Assembly: GCF_040215725.1 (NCBI RefSeq)
Contig: NZ_CP157967.1
Location: 3,832,001-3,896,000, forward strand
Direction: 5' to 3'
DNA length: 64,000 bases
From: Rhizobium sp. ZPR4
GTDB taxonomy: Bacteria > Pseudomonadota > Alphaproteobacteria > Rhizobiales > Rhizobiaceae
The notes beneath the pieces were generated by a model. It saw nothing but the letters and a program-made list of their open reading frames with translations. It made no database searches and was not told where the DNA came from. Each line of letters begins with the position of its first letter. Position 1 is the stretch's first letter. Shown here one piece after another: positions 28,004-35,764 of this stretch. The translations under genes were made by a program, and so were the position numbers.

Positions 28004-28945
28004 TCAGCCTTGGCCGCCTGATGGCACTTGTTGCGCATCGAAGAACTGCGCCCGGTGCTGACGAGCCCATTCTTCGATGCCAGTCGGCTGAAAGTCCTCA
28101 AGGCCGGCTTGCGGCTCGAAGGGCGTGGCCAGCATCGCATCCGCATCTTCCGGATGCGATGCGAAGTAGCGGAATTTCGAGGCAACGCGGCGTCCGGTTC
28201 CCGGCCCCATCGCCGCATCGACATCCCGCTCGAATTCGTCGAGCGGCTGTTGACGATAGGCAATCCGGCGACCAAGCCCCGCGTCGATGCGCGTGACAAG
28301 CTGGTTTCCATCAACGCTCTCCGGCCCGGCGATGCGATGATCGCCGGATGAAATGCCACGTTCCAGAAGAGTAACAGCGGCGCGAGCGCAATCATCGACT
28401 GAAGTCCAGGCGATACGCTGGGCTTCGGCAATGGGTGGCGCGAATATGCCATACCCTACAATGTCCTTGCGTGCCGATGGCTTTAGCAGATTATCGAGAT
28501 ACATGGTCGGGCGGACGATGGCGAACGGTAGCCCGGATGCACGAACGACGTCTTCGATCATGGCGTTGGCGACGAAGCTCGGTTCTTCGCACGGCGCCGG
28601 TCGGCTGGCGCTTGCGAGCTTCAGGACGACGGAGTTCATACCGCTGGCAAGCGAAGCCGATACCGCATTCTCTGTCTGGATACGCATATCCGCCTGAGAC
28701 CCGATCGGGATCTGCAGCACGGCATGGGCGACACCGGCGCTGGCGGCAAGAAGCGAGGCTGCGTCGCGAAGATCCCCTTCGGCAAGCTCGACACCAGGGG
28801 GCAGGACTGCGGCGGCGCGCCCTCGGTCGCGGACAAGGGCACGAACCTTGAAGCCGCGTCGAAGCGCGGCGTGGACGACGGCGCTACCTTGAACGCCGGC
28901 GGCGAGATAGACGAGAATGGGCTTGGATTGATCAATCATGGACAT
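28004..28945 (-). CDS. NmrA-like NAD(P)-binding protein
   Basis: 313-residue atypical SDR of the NmrA/HSCARG group. The N-terminal nucleotide motif is degenerate (YLAAGVQGSAV), and no YxxxK active site is seen, as in redox-sensing or quinone-reductase-like members. AAGGAG lies 7 bases before the ATG. It is convergent with the lactonase gene. Function unknown; a quinone reductase (QorB-like) or NADP sensor is possible. The 255-bp gap upstream holds small dyads (29042-29057, 29064-29083) and no gene. Confidence 0.8.
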   Translation of the reverse strand: MSMIDQSKPILVYLAAGVQGSAVVHAALRRGFKVRALVRDRGRAAAVLPPGVELAEGDLRDAASLLAASAGVAHAVLQIPIGSQADMRIQTENAVSASLASGMNSVVLKLASASRPAPCEEPSFVANAMIEDVVRASGLPFAIVRPTMYLDNLLKPSARKDIVGYGIFAPPIAEAQRIAWTSVDDCARAAVTLLERGISSGDHRIAGPESVDGNQLVTRIDAGLGRRIAYRQQPLDEFERDVDAAMGPGTGRRVASKFRYFASHPEDADAMLATPFEPQAGLEDFQPTGIEEWARQHRAQFFDAQQVPSGGQG

Positions 28946-29200
28946 ACAACGGCTCCTTCGAATGTGGTCTGCCGAGGAGCACCGTCAAATAGCTACCGAG
29001 CAGACCCGAAACGCGCACGAGGCGCAGGGACTGTCGGGGTATTCGCGCGAGCGCGAAACAGAGCTTCTCCATTCAGGGAGAAGGGCCTGGGCCTACCGAG
29101 ACCAAGCCAGCCATTTTCGACGGACAGAATTTAGGCCGGCTTTCTCGCTGGCGTCAACAGATGGATATCGGCCAACACCTCCGTTTCGCCTGCTCTTCCT

Positions 29201-30034
29201 TTAAGATTGCGGCAGCAGCGATCTGATCCGCTCGGCATCATCAGGCGTTGCCGGGTTGTAGACGATCATGCTGAGATCCGTGCGGCCATCGACCGAAAAG
29301 GCAGAATATTCGAAGGCGAGCGGGCCGAGGATGGGATGCCGTATATGCTTGATGGCCTCGGTATGGGTGCCGGGAACGTCGTTTTCGCGCCACATGGCCC
29401 TGAATTCCGGGCTGATGCGGCAAAGTTCCGCCACGAAAGGCTCGATCTCGCTTGATGCGCCTGCGCGAGCCGCATCGACGCGGAAAGCGCCCAGGGCGAA
29501 ACGGGCGACGCTTTCCCAGTCATATTGCACGGCGCGGGCGCGCGGATCGAGAAAGATATAGCGCAGGATGTTGCGCTCTTCCGGCGGCAATGATCCGTAG
29601 TCGATCAGCATCACGGGTGCTGCTCGGTTCCACGCGATGACGTCCCAGGTGGCGGTCCGGATGAGTGCGGGGCTCGGCTCCAGCGCATCGAGCACGCGCT
29701 GCAAGCGTGGCGTCACGCCATCATTCTTGCGGTAACGTGCTTCCGGCGGCCGGCCAAGGCCGAGCAGGAACAGGTGCTCGCGCTCCACTTCCGTCAGCAT
29801 CAGAGCGCGGGCGATCCGGTCCAGCACATCGGCGGAGGGCGCGCCGCCGCGCCCCTGTTCCAGCCATGTGTACCATGTCGGGCTGATATTGGCGCGCTGT
29901 GCCACTTCCTCGCGCCGAAGCCCGGGCGTGCGCCGCCGCTCGCCGGCAAATCCGAGCGCGGATGGCTCGAGTTTTGCGCGACGGTCCCTGAGATAGGTTC
30001 CGAGCACGTTTTCGGTTTCGATGAGATCGGTCAT
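29201..30034 (-). CDS. helix-turn-helix regulator with MmyB-like ligand domain
   Basis: 277 residues. The XRE-type helix-turn-helix is at residues about 35-65 (RRTPGLRREEVAQRANISPTWYTWLEQGRG), followed by the MmyB-like LBD, a PAS-like fold that binds fatty acids or other small molecules in actinobacterial relatives. It is divergent from a small SDR gene that is its likely target. Many proteins of this architecture repress a neighbouring oxidoreductase. Confidence 0.9.
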   Translation of the reverse strand: MTDLIETENVLGTYLRDRRAKLEPSALGFAGERRRTPGLRREEVAQRANISPTWYTWLEQGRGGAPSADVLDRIARALMLTEVEREHLFLLGLGRPPEARYRKNDGVTPRLQRVLDALEPSPALIRTATWDVIAWNRAAPVMLIDYGSLPPEERNILRYIFLDPRARAVQYDWESVARFALGAFRVDAARAGASSEIEPFVAELCRISPEFRAMWRENDVPGTHTEAIKHIRHPILGPLAFEYSAFSVDGRTDLSMIVYNPATPDDAERIRSLLPQS

Positions 30035-30039
30035 CCTGT

Positions 30040-30067
30040 TAGTGTCTTTACTATGATAAGGTCACTA
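30040..30067. promoter_or_regulatory. 28-bp dyad between HTH and SDR genes
   Basis: TAGTG...CACTA ends with further inner matches (TTA/TAA) make an interrupted palindrome. It lies 5 bp before the HTH start and 60 bp before the SDR start. It is a candidate operator for the adjacent MmyB-like regulator. Confidence 0.6.
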
Positions 30068-30127
30068 CTTTACCAGAATAAACGATGAGCACAGACTTGT
30101 CTCCGACGAAATAAGGAGACAGTGCAT

Positions 30128-31024
30128 ATGCGTATATTCGTTACCGGTGCGACCGGAAATATCGGCTCGCATGTCGTCAGGGAGTTGATCGGCGCCGGCC
30201 ATCAGGTGCTCGGCCTTTCGCGCTCGAAAGAAAAGGCGGTAGCACTTGCCGCTGCCGGCGCCGAAGTCCTTCATGGCACGATCGAGGATATGGGCATCCT
30301 GAAAAGCGGCGCCTCGCAGTCGGACGGCGTCATTCACCTTGCCTTCAACCACGACTTCTCGAGATTCGTCCAGAATTGCGAGGATGACCGCCGCGTCATT
30401 GCAACGCTCGCCTCGGCGCTGGCCGGCTCTGCCCGTCCGCTGGTCATTACGTCGGGCACGCCGATCGCCAACACGATCCCCGGCGAGCCCGCCCGCGAAG
30501 ACAATCCGATCGTCGGCTCCGACAAGCATCCCCGAGCGGCCACCGAGGAAGCTGGGATCTTGGCGAGCGAGATCGGCGTCAACGTCTCGGTCGTGCGGCT
30601 GCCGCAGGTGCATGATCCGGTCAGTCAGGGGCTCATTACGCCCTTGATCGAGATATTCAGGCAGAAGGGCGTCTGCGCTTACATCGAGGATGGGCGCAAT
30701 CGCTGGCCGGCAGCGCATTTTACCGACGTCGCTCGCCTCTATCGCCTCGTTGTCGAGCGCGCCGAGCCGAACGCTAAATACCATGCGGTTGCCGAGGAAG
30801 GCGTCGCGATGCGCGATATCGCCGAAGTCATCGGCCGCCGTCTGAACCTACCGGTGAAATCCGTCGGCAAGGAAGAGGCTCAGGAATATTTCGATTGGCT
30901 CTCCATGTTCGCCACGCGCGACATGCTGGCCTCCAGCGCCAAAACGCGGCAGAAGCTAGGTTGGGAGCCCACGGGTCCGACACTGCTCGAGGACCTTGCC
31001 GAGCTGCAGGTTTTAGCTGCGTGA
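30128..31024 (+). CDS. extended SDR, NAD-dependent epimerase-like oxidoreductase
   Basis: 298 residues. The Rossmann motif TGATGNIGSHV is at residues 6-16, with the conserved epimerase-type fold after it. The active-site Tyr-x3-Lys is not obvious in the expected place (ITSGTPIANTI...KHPRAATEEAG), so it belongs with atypical members used for small carbonyls. ATG at 30128 has GGAG 9 bases upstream; GTG at 30122 would be too close to it. It is regulated probably by the divergent HTH gene. A bidirectional terminator follows. Confidence 0.85.
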   Translation: MRIFVTGATGNIGSHVVRELIGAGHQVLGLSRSKEKAVALAAAGAEVLHGTIEDMGILKSGASQSDGVIHLAFNHDFSRFVQNCEDDRRVIATLASALAGSARPLVITSGTPIANTIPGEPAREDNPIVGSDKHPRAATEEAGILASEIGVNVSVVRLPQVHDPVSQGLITPLIEIFRQKGVCAYIEDGRNRWPAAHFTDVARLYRLVVERAEPNAKYHAVAEEGVAMRDIAEVIGRRLNLPVKSVGKEEAQEYFDWLSMFATRDMLASSAKTRQKLGWEPTGPTLLEDLAELQVLAA

Positions 31025-31083
31025 TGCCGGTGTCATCGGCCACGATCCGCCGATGGTCGACGGTCTGATTGACCACACATTCG

Positions 31084-31113
31084 AAAACCCGACCGCCCCC
31101 TCGGTCGGGTTTT
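31084..31113. terminator. bidirectional rho-independent terminator
   Basis: Perfect 12-base arms AAAACCCGACCG/CGGTCGGGTTTT with a 6-base loop. There is a T run on both strands, placed between the convergent SDR and TetR genes. Confidence 0.88.
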
Positions 31114-31147
31114 GTCTTTTCAGGCTGAGACCCGGAGATTTCCAGAG

Positions 31148-31774
31148 TCAGACGTACGGCGTCCCGGCAAGTGCCGCGTCGACGCCCGCAAAGCCTCGGT
31201 CCAGAACGCTCGACAGCGCCGCCTCGGGCTTTCGGTTTTCGCGAAAGGCGCGTAGCGCCTCGCCATAGGCGGTCACCAGTGTCGCCATCAGCATGGTGCC
31301 GGCGAGCCGCGCTTCGGGATCGGAAGCGGGCCGGCCCACGGCATCGGACAGCATTCCCGAGAGATCACCGGCAAGGCTCACCTGCAGTCCGCACGCATGC
31401 GCCGTCAGCGCCGGGCTTTCCGCGACCATGCGCCAGAACGCGATCGGCCGCTCCGTGATCCTGAACAAGGGATGCTGTGCTTCCAAAAGTTCCCGCATCA
31501 GCGTCTGGAAGGCATGGACCGGCGGCTGCCGGCCGCGATCGGCAATTGCTTTCCGCACCAGCTCCCGCACCTCATCCTCGCGATCGAAGACCAGATCCTC
31601 CTTGCGGCGAAAATAGTTGAACACCGTCTTTCTGGCGACTTCAGCCTCATAGGCGATATCGGCGACGGAGACATGATCGAAGCCATGTTCGACGAACAGG
31701 CGCGTTGCGACCTCCGAGATCGCCTGACGCGTCATCTCCTTCTTGCGGTCCCGGAGTTTGATTCGGTTTGACAT
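31148..31774 (-). CDS. TetR/AcrR family transcriptional regulator
   Basis: 208 residues. The helix-turn-helix is VSVADIAYEAEVARKTVFNYFRRKEDLV (about 36-63), followed by a helical sensor domain with a conserved TetR C-terminal pattern. It is divergent from an FAD monooxygenase gene, with two tandem 17-bp operator-like repeats beginning 8 bp before its ATG. Autoregulation and control of the monooxygenase are likely. Confidence 0.9.
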   Translation of the reverse strand: MSNRIKLRDRKKEMTRQAISEVATRLFVEHGFDHVSVADIAYEAEVARKTVFNYFRRKEDLVFDREDEVRELVRKAIADRGRQPPVHAFQTLMRELLEAQHPLFRITERPIAFWRMVAESPALTAHACGLQVSLAGDLSGMLSDAVGRPASDPEARLAGTMLMATLVTAYGEALRAFRENRKPEAALSSVLDRGFAGVDAALAGTPYV

Positions 31775-31781
31775 GAGAATA

Positions 31782-31815
31782 TTTATACCATAAGTAAATT
31801 TATACTGAGTGTAAA
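31782..31815. promoter_or_regulatory. tandem 17-bp TetR operators
   Basis: TTTATACCATAAGTAAA (31782-31798) is immediately followed by TTTATACTGAGTGTAAA (31799-31815). They share TTTATAC-N5-GTAAA, each a partial palindrome. Two adjacent operators on one DNA face-and-a-half turn suggest cooperative dimers. Confidence 0.75.
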
Positions 31816-31994
31816 AATCGTATCGCGATCACAAAATCAGTGCAATCGGCACAGGCTTTATGGCTGTTCCTGTGACCGGACCGTCGCCCGCCCGAATAGG
31901 GATGGGCATTTTCCAACGACTCGCGCCGGCCGAGAGTGATCGAAGCCGGAATGTCTGGCGCCCTTGCGGCGCCGCTCGCTTGAGGAGTTCTGTC

Positions 31995-33581
31995 TTGATT
32001 TATGATGTTCTGATCGCCGGCGGCGGACCCGTCGGCTTGTTTCTCGCGTGTGAGCTGCGTCTCGCCGGCCTTTCCGTATTGGTGCTGGAGCAGTCCGAGG
32101 ATCCGCACTCGCCCCTGAAGCGCCTTCCATTCGGCATGCGCGGCCTTTCCGCCCCAACCATCGAAGCCTTCTATCGTCGCGGCCTGCTGAATGATGTCGC
32201 TGCGCCCAAACCTGCGAAGGACGGTTCGGGCGATCGCGCCGCATCGGCTGCACACTGGATGCATCAGTCGCGCCACCCGGGCGGCCATTTCGCCGGCATC
32301 CAGTTCTTCCACGACAAGATTGATGCTTCGAAGTGGCCCTATCGTCTGCCGAGCCCGGCCGGTAGGAGCATGATGGTCGAGATGGAGGGCCTCGAAGCCA
32401 TCCTGGCTGCTCGCGCTCAGGCGATGGGGGCCGAGATCAGGCGCGGCTTCGGCGTCGAGAGCTTCGAGCAGTCGGATGAAGGTGTCAGCGTCTGCGCCGG
32501 AGGCGAGACCTTTTGCGGGCGCTGGCTCGTCGGCTGCGATGGCGGCCGCAGCACCGTCCGCAAGGCCGGCGGTTTCGAATTCGTCGGCACCGATCCTGAA
32601 TTCACCGGCTATTCCGCCGAAATCGAGATGGCGGACCCGGACAAGCTTCGTTCCGGTCGCCATTACACGGCAACCGGCATGTACACCTATTCGCCGTCGG
32701 GGACGGTCGCGATGGTCGATTTCGATGGCGGCGCTTTCCACCGGACCCAGCCAATCACGCGCGAGCATGTGCAGGCCGTACTGCGCCGCATCTCCGGCAC
32801 CGACGTTACCGTGACGGCGCTCAAGCTTGTCACCACATGGACGGATCGTGCTTACCAGGCGACAGCCTATAAAAGAGGACGCGTTTTGCTTGCCGGCGAT
32901 GCCGCTCACATCCATTCCCCCTTGGGCGGCCAAGGTCTCAATCTTGGCCTGGGCGACGCGATGAATCTCGGATGGAAGCTTGCCGCTACCATCCGCGGCG
33001 CGGCGCCGGAGGGCCTGCTCGATACCTATTTCCGTGAACGGCATCCGGTCGGCGCACAGGTGCTCGACTGGTCGCGCGCCCAGGTCGCGCTCATGCGACC
33101 GAGCCCGAGCTCACGCGCACTCAAAGCCGTCATCCGCGATCTGATCGACACGCGCGACGGCGCCACCTATTTCGCCGAGCGCGTCTGGGGCGTCTCTCTC
33201 CGCTACGATCTTGGCGACGCCAATCCGTTCGTGGGTCGGAGCGCGCCTGATTTCGAGCTCGTCGATGGAACGAGACTTGGCGATCACCTCAGAACAGGCA
33301 AGGGCTTGTTGCTGGATTTCGATGCCCGGGCATCACTTGAAGCGCTTGCAGGCTGCTGGGGTGACCGGATCACTTATGTCGTGAGCGCCGCAAAGGATCG
33401 GCTGGGCTTGAGCGCCTTGCTCGTGCGGCCCGATGGTGTGGTTGCCTGGGTCGGTGACGCTGAACTAGACTTTGAAGCCGCTGCCGAGGCTGCATCTCGC
33501 TGGTTCGGCGAAGCGGAGCGGATTAGCGGCACTCGGGTTACCCTTTCATCAGCACTCCTTGACAACGCCAGCAATCCATAA
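31995..33581 (+). CDS. FAD-dependent aromatic hydroxylase-type monooxygenase
   Basis: 528 residues from a TTG at 31995 with GGAG 7 bases upstream; an in-frame ATG at 31860 adds 45 residues unlike the family. The FAD motif is AGGGPVGLFLACEL (about 8-21), followed by the DG motif (LVGCDGGRSTVRK) and the GD motif (LLAGDAAHIHSPLGGQGLNLGLGDA near 300). A C-terminal thioredoxin-like domain, as in PgaE/phenol hydroxylase relatives, ends the protein. It hydroxylates an aromatic or polyketide substrate with NAD(P)H. TetR-controlled expression suggests detoxification. Confidence 0.88.
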   Translation: MIYDVLIAGGGPVGLFLACELRLAGLSVLVLEQSEDPHSPLKRLPFGMRGLSAPTIEAFYRRGLLNDVAAPKPAKDGSGDRAASAAHWMHQSRHPGGHFAGIQFFHDKIDASKWPYRLPSPAGRSMMVEMEGLEAILAARAQAMGAEIRRGFGVESFEQSDEGVSVCAGGETFCGRWLVGCDGGRSTVRKAGGFEFVGTDPEFTGYSAEIEMADPDKLRSGRHYTATGMYTYSPSGTVAMVDFDGGAFHRTQPITREHVQAVLRRISGTDVTVTALKLVTTWTDRAYQATAYKRGRVLLAGDAAHIHSPLGGQGLNLGLGDAMNLGWKLAATIRGAAPEGLLDTYFRERHPVGAQVLDWSRAQVALMRPSPSSRALKAVIRDLIDTRDGATYFAERVWGVSLRYDLGDANPFVGRSAPDFELVDGTRLGDHLRTGKGLLLDFDARASLEALAGCWGDRITYVVSAAKDRLGLSALLVRPDGVVAWVGDAELDFEAAAEAASRWFGEAERISGTRVTLSSALLDNASNP

Positions 33582-33602
33582 TTATACAATGTATAATTAT
33601 GG
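33576..33602. promoter_or_regulatory. 27-bp perfect-arm palindrome before RibD/TetR operon
   Basis: Twelve-base arms CCATAATTATAC and GTATAATTATGG with a 3-base centre. It overlaps the monooxygenase stop codon on one side and the GGAG ribosome site of the next gene on the other. Probably the operator of the TetR protein encoded second in the operon. It also contains TATAAT. Confidence 0.8.
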
Positions 33603-33614
33603 AGATATGAGATA

Positions 33615-34148
33615 GTGACCGGCCATGTTTTCATTGCAACCAGCCTGGATGGGTTCATCGCTCGCGATGACGGCAGCATCGAGTGGTTGCTCAAATATGA
33701 TGCTTCCGGCGAAGACCATGGCTATAACGATTTCATCAAGGACATCGATGCCATCATCATGGGCCGCGGCACTTTCGAAACGGTCCGTGAGATGAGGCCG
33801 TGGTTCTATACGCGCCCGGTGCTCGTTCTTTCGGCCACTCTGGTGGAAGAGCCAGTTCCGGCTGAGCTTGCCGACAAGGTCCGTTTCACGCAGAAGTCGC
33901 CACAGCAAGCGATGGCCATGCTTAAAGCTGAAGGGTGCCGTCGCGTCTATGTCGATGGGGGACGCGTCATCCAATCCTTCCTTCAGGAAGGCCTGATCAG
34001 CGATCTGGTGATCACGCGCATTCCCATATTGCTCGGCAGCGGCCGACCCTTGTTCGGCCCGGTTTCGCGCGACGTTCATCTCAAGCACGTAAGCACCCGC
34101 CCATTTCCTTCCGGGTTGGTACAATCGACCTATGTAATTGCACGATGA
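33615..34148 (+). CDS. dihydrofolate reductase-like (RibD C-terminal) protein
   Basis: 177 residues with a DHFR/RibD-C fold: VFIATSLDGFIARDDG at the N-terminus, IIMGRGTFETV near 47-57, and YVDGGRVIQSFLQEGLISDLVITRIPILLGSGRPLF in the C-terminal half. GTG start at 33615 after GGAG. Members of this stand-alone family are NADPH-binding reductases with mostly unknown substrates, often in drug-response loci. It is translationally coupled to a TetR gene (ATGA overlap). Confidence 0.88.
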   Translation: MTGHVFIATSLDGFIARDDGSIEWLLKYDASGEDHGYNDFIKDIDAIIMGRGTFETVREMRPWFYTRPVLVLSATLVEEPVPAELADKVRFTQKSPQQAMAMLKAEGCRRVYVDGGRVIQSFLQEGLISDLVITRIPILLGSGRPLFGPVSRDVHLKHVSTRPFPSGLVQSTYVIAR

Positions 34149-34723
34149 CCAAGCGAAGCCGAGGCAGGCCGCGCGCCGATGAAAAGAGCGTATCGCCCGC
34201 AAATATCCTTTCTGAAGCCCTGGCTCTCTTGAGCACCGAGGGCTTTGAAAAGTTTACGATGCGCGCGGTCGCCATGCGCGCGAACGTCAATCCGATGACG
34301 ATCTATCATCACTTCCAAGATCGGGATGGCTTGATCAAAGCAATGGCCGAATGCGTCTATGCAGATGTTGCCGCGTCTTCGCAAGGAACGGTTCGGTCTC
34401 GGATAGAGGGCTTGCTGGGAGCGTATCGAACAAAGGTGATGTGCCATCCAGGCCTGACCCTTGCTATCTTTAATCGGCCAGCCGTGTTCCCTGACCATGC
34501 AAGACGGATCACCGATAACCTGACGGATCTGCTGAAAGAACTTGGCCTTTCGCGATCGCGAGCTCTGCTATGGGTGCATATTCTTGTCGACTACACGCAT
34601 GGTGCAGCGCTTGCGGTGGCGATGGACGAGAAGGCTGATGGCTCGCAGTTGGCAGCGACGGACCCGGAGCATGGAAACTATGAGCGCGCGATATCGGAAT
34701 TGTTGGACCGCCTTGGCGCTTAG
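34145..34723 (+). CDS. TetR/AcrR family transcriptional regulator
   Basis: 192 residues. A basic N-terminus (TKRSRGRPRAD) precedes the helix-turn-helix FTMRAVAMRANVNPMTIYHHFQDRDGLI. The C-terminal domain resembles TetR_C proteins with a DYTHGAALA segment. It is the second gene of the RibD-like operon, and the 27-bp palindrome in front of the operon is the probable binding site, giving negative feedback. Its stop is 26 bp before the tRNA gene on the opposite strand. Confidence 0.9.
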   Translation: MTKRSRGRPRADEKSVSPANILSEALALLSTEGFEKFTMRAVAMRANVNPMTIYHHFQDRDGLIKAMAECVYADVAASSQGTVRSRIEGLLGAYRTKVMCHPGLTLAIFNRPAVFPDHARRITDNLTDLLKELGLSRSRALLWVHILVDYTHGAALAVAMDEKADGSQLAATDPEHGNYERAISELLDRLGA

Positions 34724-34749
34724 AGTAAACGGCGGTGAGTGGAGGAAAA

Positions 34750-34839
34750 TGGCGGACAAGGTGGGATTCGAACCCACGGTACGCTTTCACGTACACACGC
34801 GTTCCAGGCGTGCGCCTTAAACCACTCGGCCACCTGTCC
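34750..34839 (-). tRNA. tRNA-Ser (anticodon GGA)
   Basis: 90 nt with encoded CCA. The acceptor arms are GGACAGG and CTTGTCC (one G-U pair). The anticodon loop CTGGAAC is between CACGC and GCGTG, giving GGA, which reads UCC and UCU. A long variable arm (GTACGTGAAAGCGTAC) and the T loop GGTTCGAATCC confirm a class II tRNA-Ser. Confidence 0.97.
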
Positions 34840-34890
34840 TTCTTTGGCGTTTCGCACCCGCTGGGGAAGCAAATCGTTGGAACGGCGCGA

Positions 34891-34918
34891 TATATACCGA
34901 TGAATTCCTAGCAATCAA
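34891..34918 (-). promoter_or_regulatory. probable promoter of tRNA-Ser
   Basis: On the minus strand TTGATT (34918-34913) and TATATA (34896-34891) are 16 bases apart, about 50 bp before the tRNA 5' end. Confidence 0.45.
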
Positions 34919-35074
34919 CCCGAATCTGACAGATTTTTGACTTATCGGCGCAAAACTCTGAATCTCCTCCCCATTGCGCTTATTTCGCGCGCAACTTATC
35001 TAATGGGATAGATGAGGCGGCGTAAGACCGATCGGCCGGAAAAGGCCGGGCGTAATGAGTATCCGGAGGGGTTT

Positions 35075-35392
35075 ATGCGTTTCCTGTTGCGTTTTGCGAG
35101 CCTTGTCGCGTTGGTGGTGGCTGTTATCGCTGGCACCATCGATTCCATTCAATCCGTTGCGGCTTCGGCCGTGGTCATGACCCCGATGGGCGATGCCTGG
35201 AACGATGTCAGCCCGTCGTCGCTGGCAAGTCTTCGCTCGGCAATTGCCTATTACGTCCATCCCCGTCTCTATGATATGGCGATGCAATGGCTGCTGTTTC
35301 AGCCGGCTTTCGCGGTCTTCCTGGTGATCTCGCTGCTCCTGTGGATGATTGCCTATAAGCGCCAGCCGGCCGCCGGCCGCTTCAGTGCCTGA
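35075..35392 (+). CDS. small conserved-looking membrane protein
   Basis: 105 residues from an ATG with GGAGGGG upstream; an earlier in-frame start adds 21 charged residues without a ribosome site. An N-terminal hydrophobic helix (LLRFASLVALVVAVIAGTI) and a C-terminal one (FAVFLVISLLLWMIAYKRQ) flank a soluble stretch with YYVHPRLYDMAMQWLLFQP. I do not recognise a named family. Topology suggests a bitopic or hairpin inner-membrane protein. It is a single gene before the nucleoside transporter. Confidence 0.75.
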   Translation: MRFLLRFASLVALVVAVIAGTIDSIQSVAASAVVMTPMGDAWNDVSPSSLASLRSAIAYYVHPRLYDMAMQWLLFQPAFAVFLVISLLLWMIAYKRQPAAGRFSA

Positions 35393-35764
35393 TCGGGACG
35401 CCGCCAGCCGCTCCAGCCTGTGTCATTGCGGGATTTCGGTGATACTGGGGAGCATTCGACGATCGGCCTATTGCATGGCTGCAACGGATGAAACTAGCGA
35501 TTGCGGAGAGCTGGCCGACAACTGTTCTGACCAATAAAATTGCAGTTTTGGGCCGAAATTGTTTAAAAAACGGGTCGTTTGGATGGGTTTTCACCAATTC
35601 CCACAAATCTTTACCAACTGAAAAATTTCTCGTGAATTTTTCGTGCAGCCATGCAAGGATGCGCGCCAGCTTGGCCTCGGGGGAGGTCGGCGGTTCCGCA
35701 GACATGCCTGGTCAACGGGCTTGCGGGAGGACCCAACAAGATAGAAACAACAGGGCTGCACCAC
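35393..35764 (+). other. 372-bp AT-rich intergenic region before the nucleoside operon
   Basis: No convincing gene. The middle (about 35530-35645) is much more AT-rich than the surroundings and holds GAAAAAT/ATTTTTC arms at 35620-35642. It probably contains the promoter and leader of the binding-protein gene. An open minus-strand frame (35382-35705) has abnormal codon use and no ribosome site. I saw no known riboswitch. Confidence 0.6.

Noticed and set aside
29042..29083. Small dyads TTCGCGC-GA-GCGCGAA and CTTCTCC/GGAGAAG
   Set aside because: Short, with no T run and no clear placement relative to a promoter; may be a degenerate intergenic palindrome.
35382..35705. 107-residue ORF on - before the nucleoside operon
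   Set aside because: Codon use turns AT-rich and atypical after 17 codons, there is no ribosome site, and it overlaps the likely promoter region.
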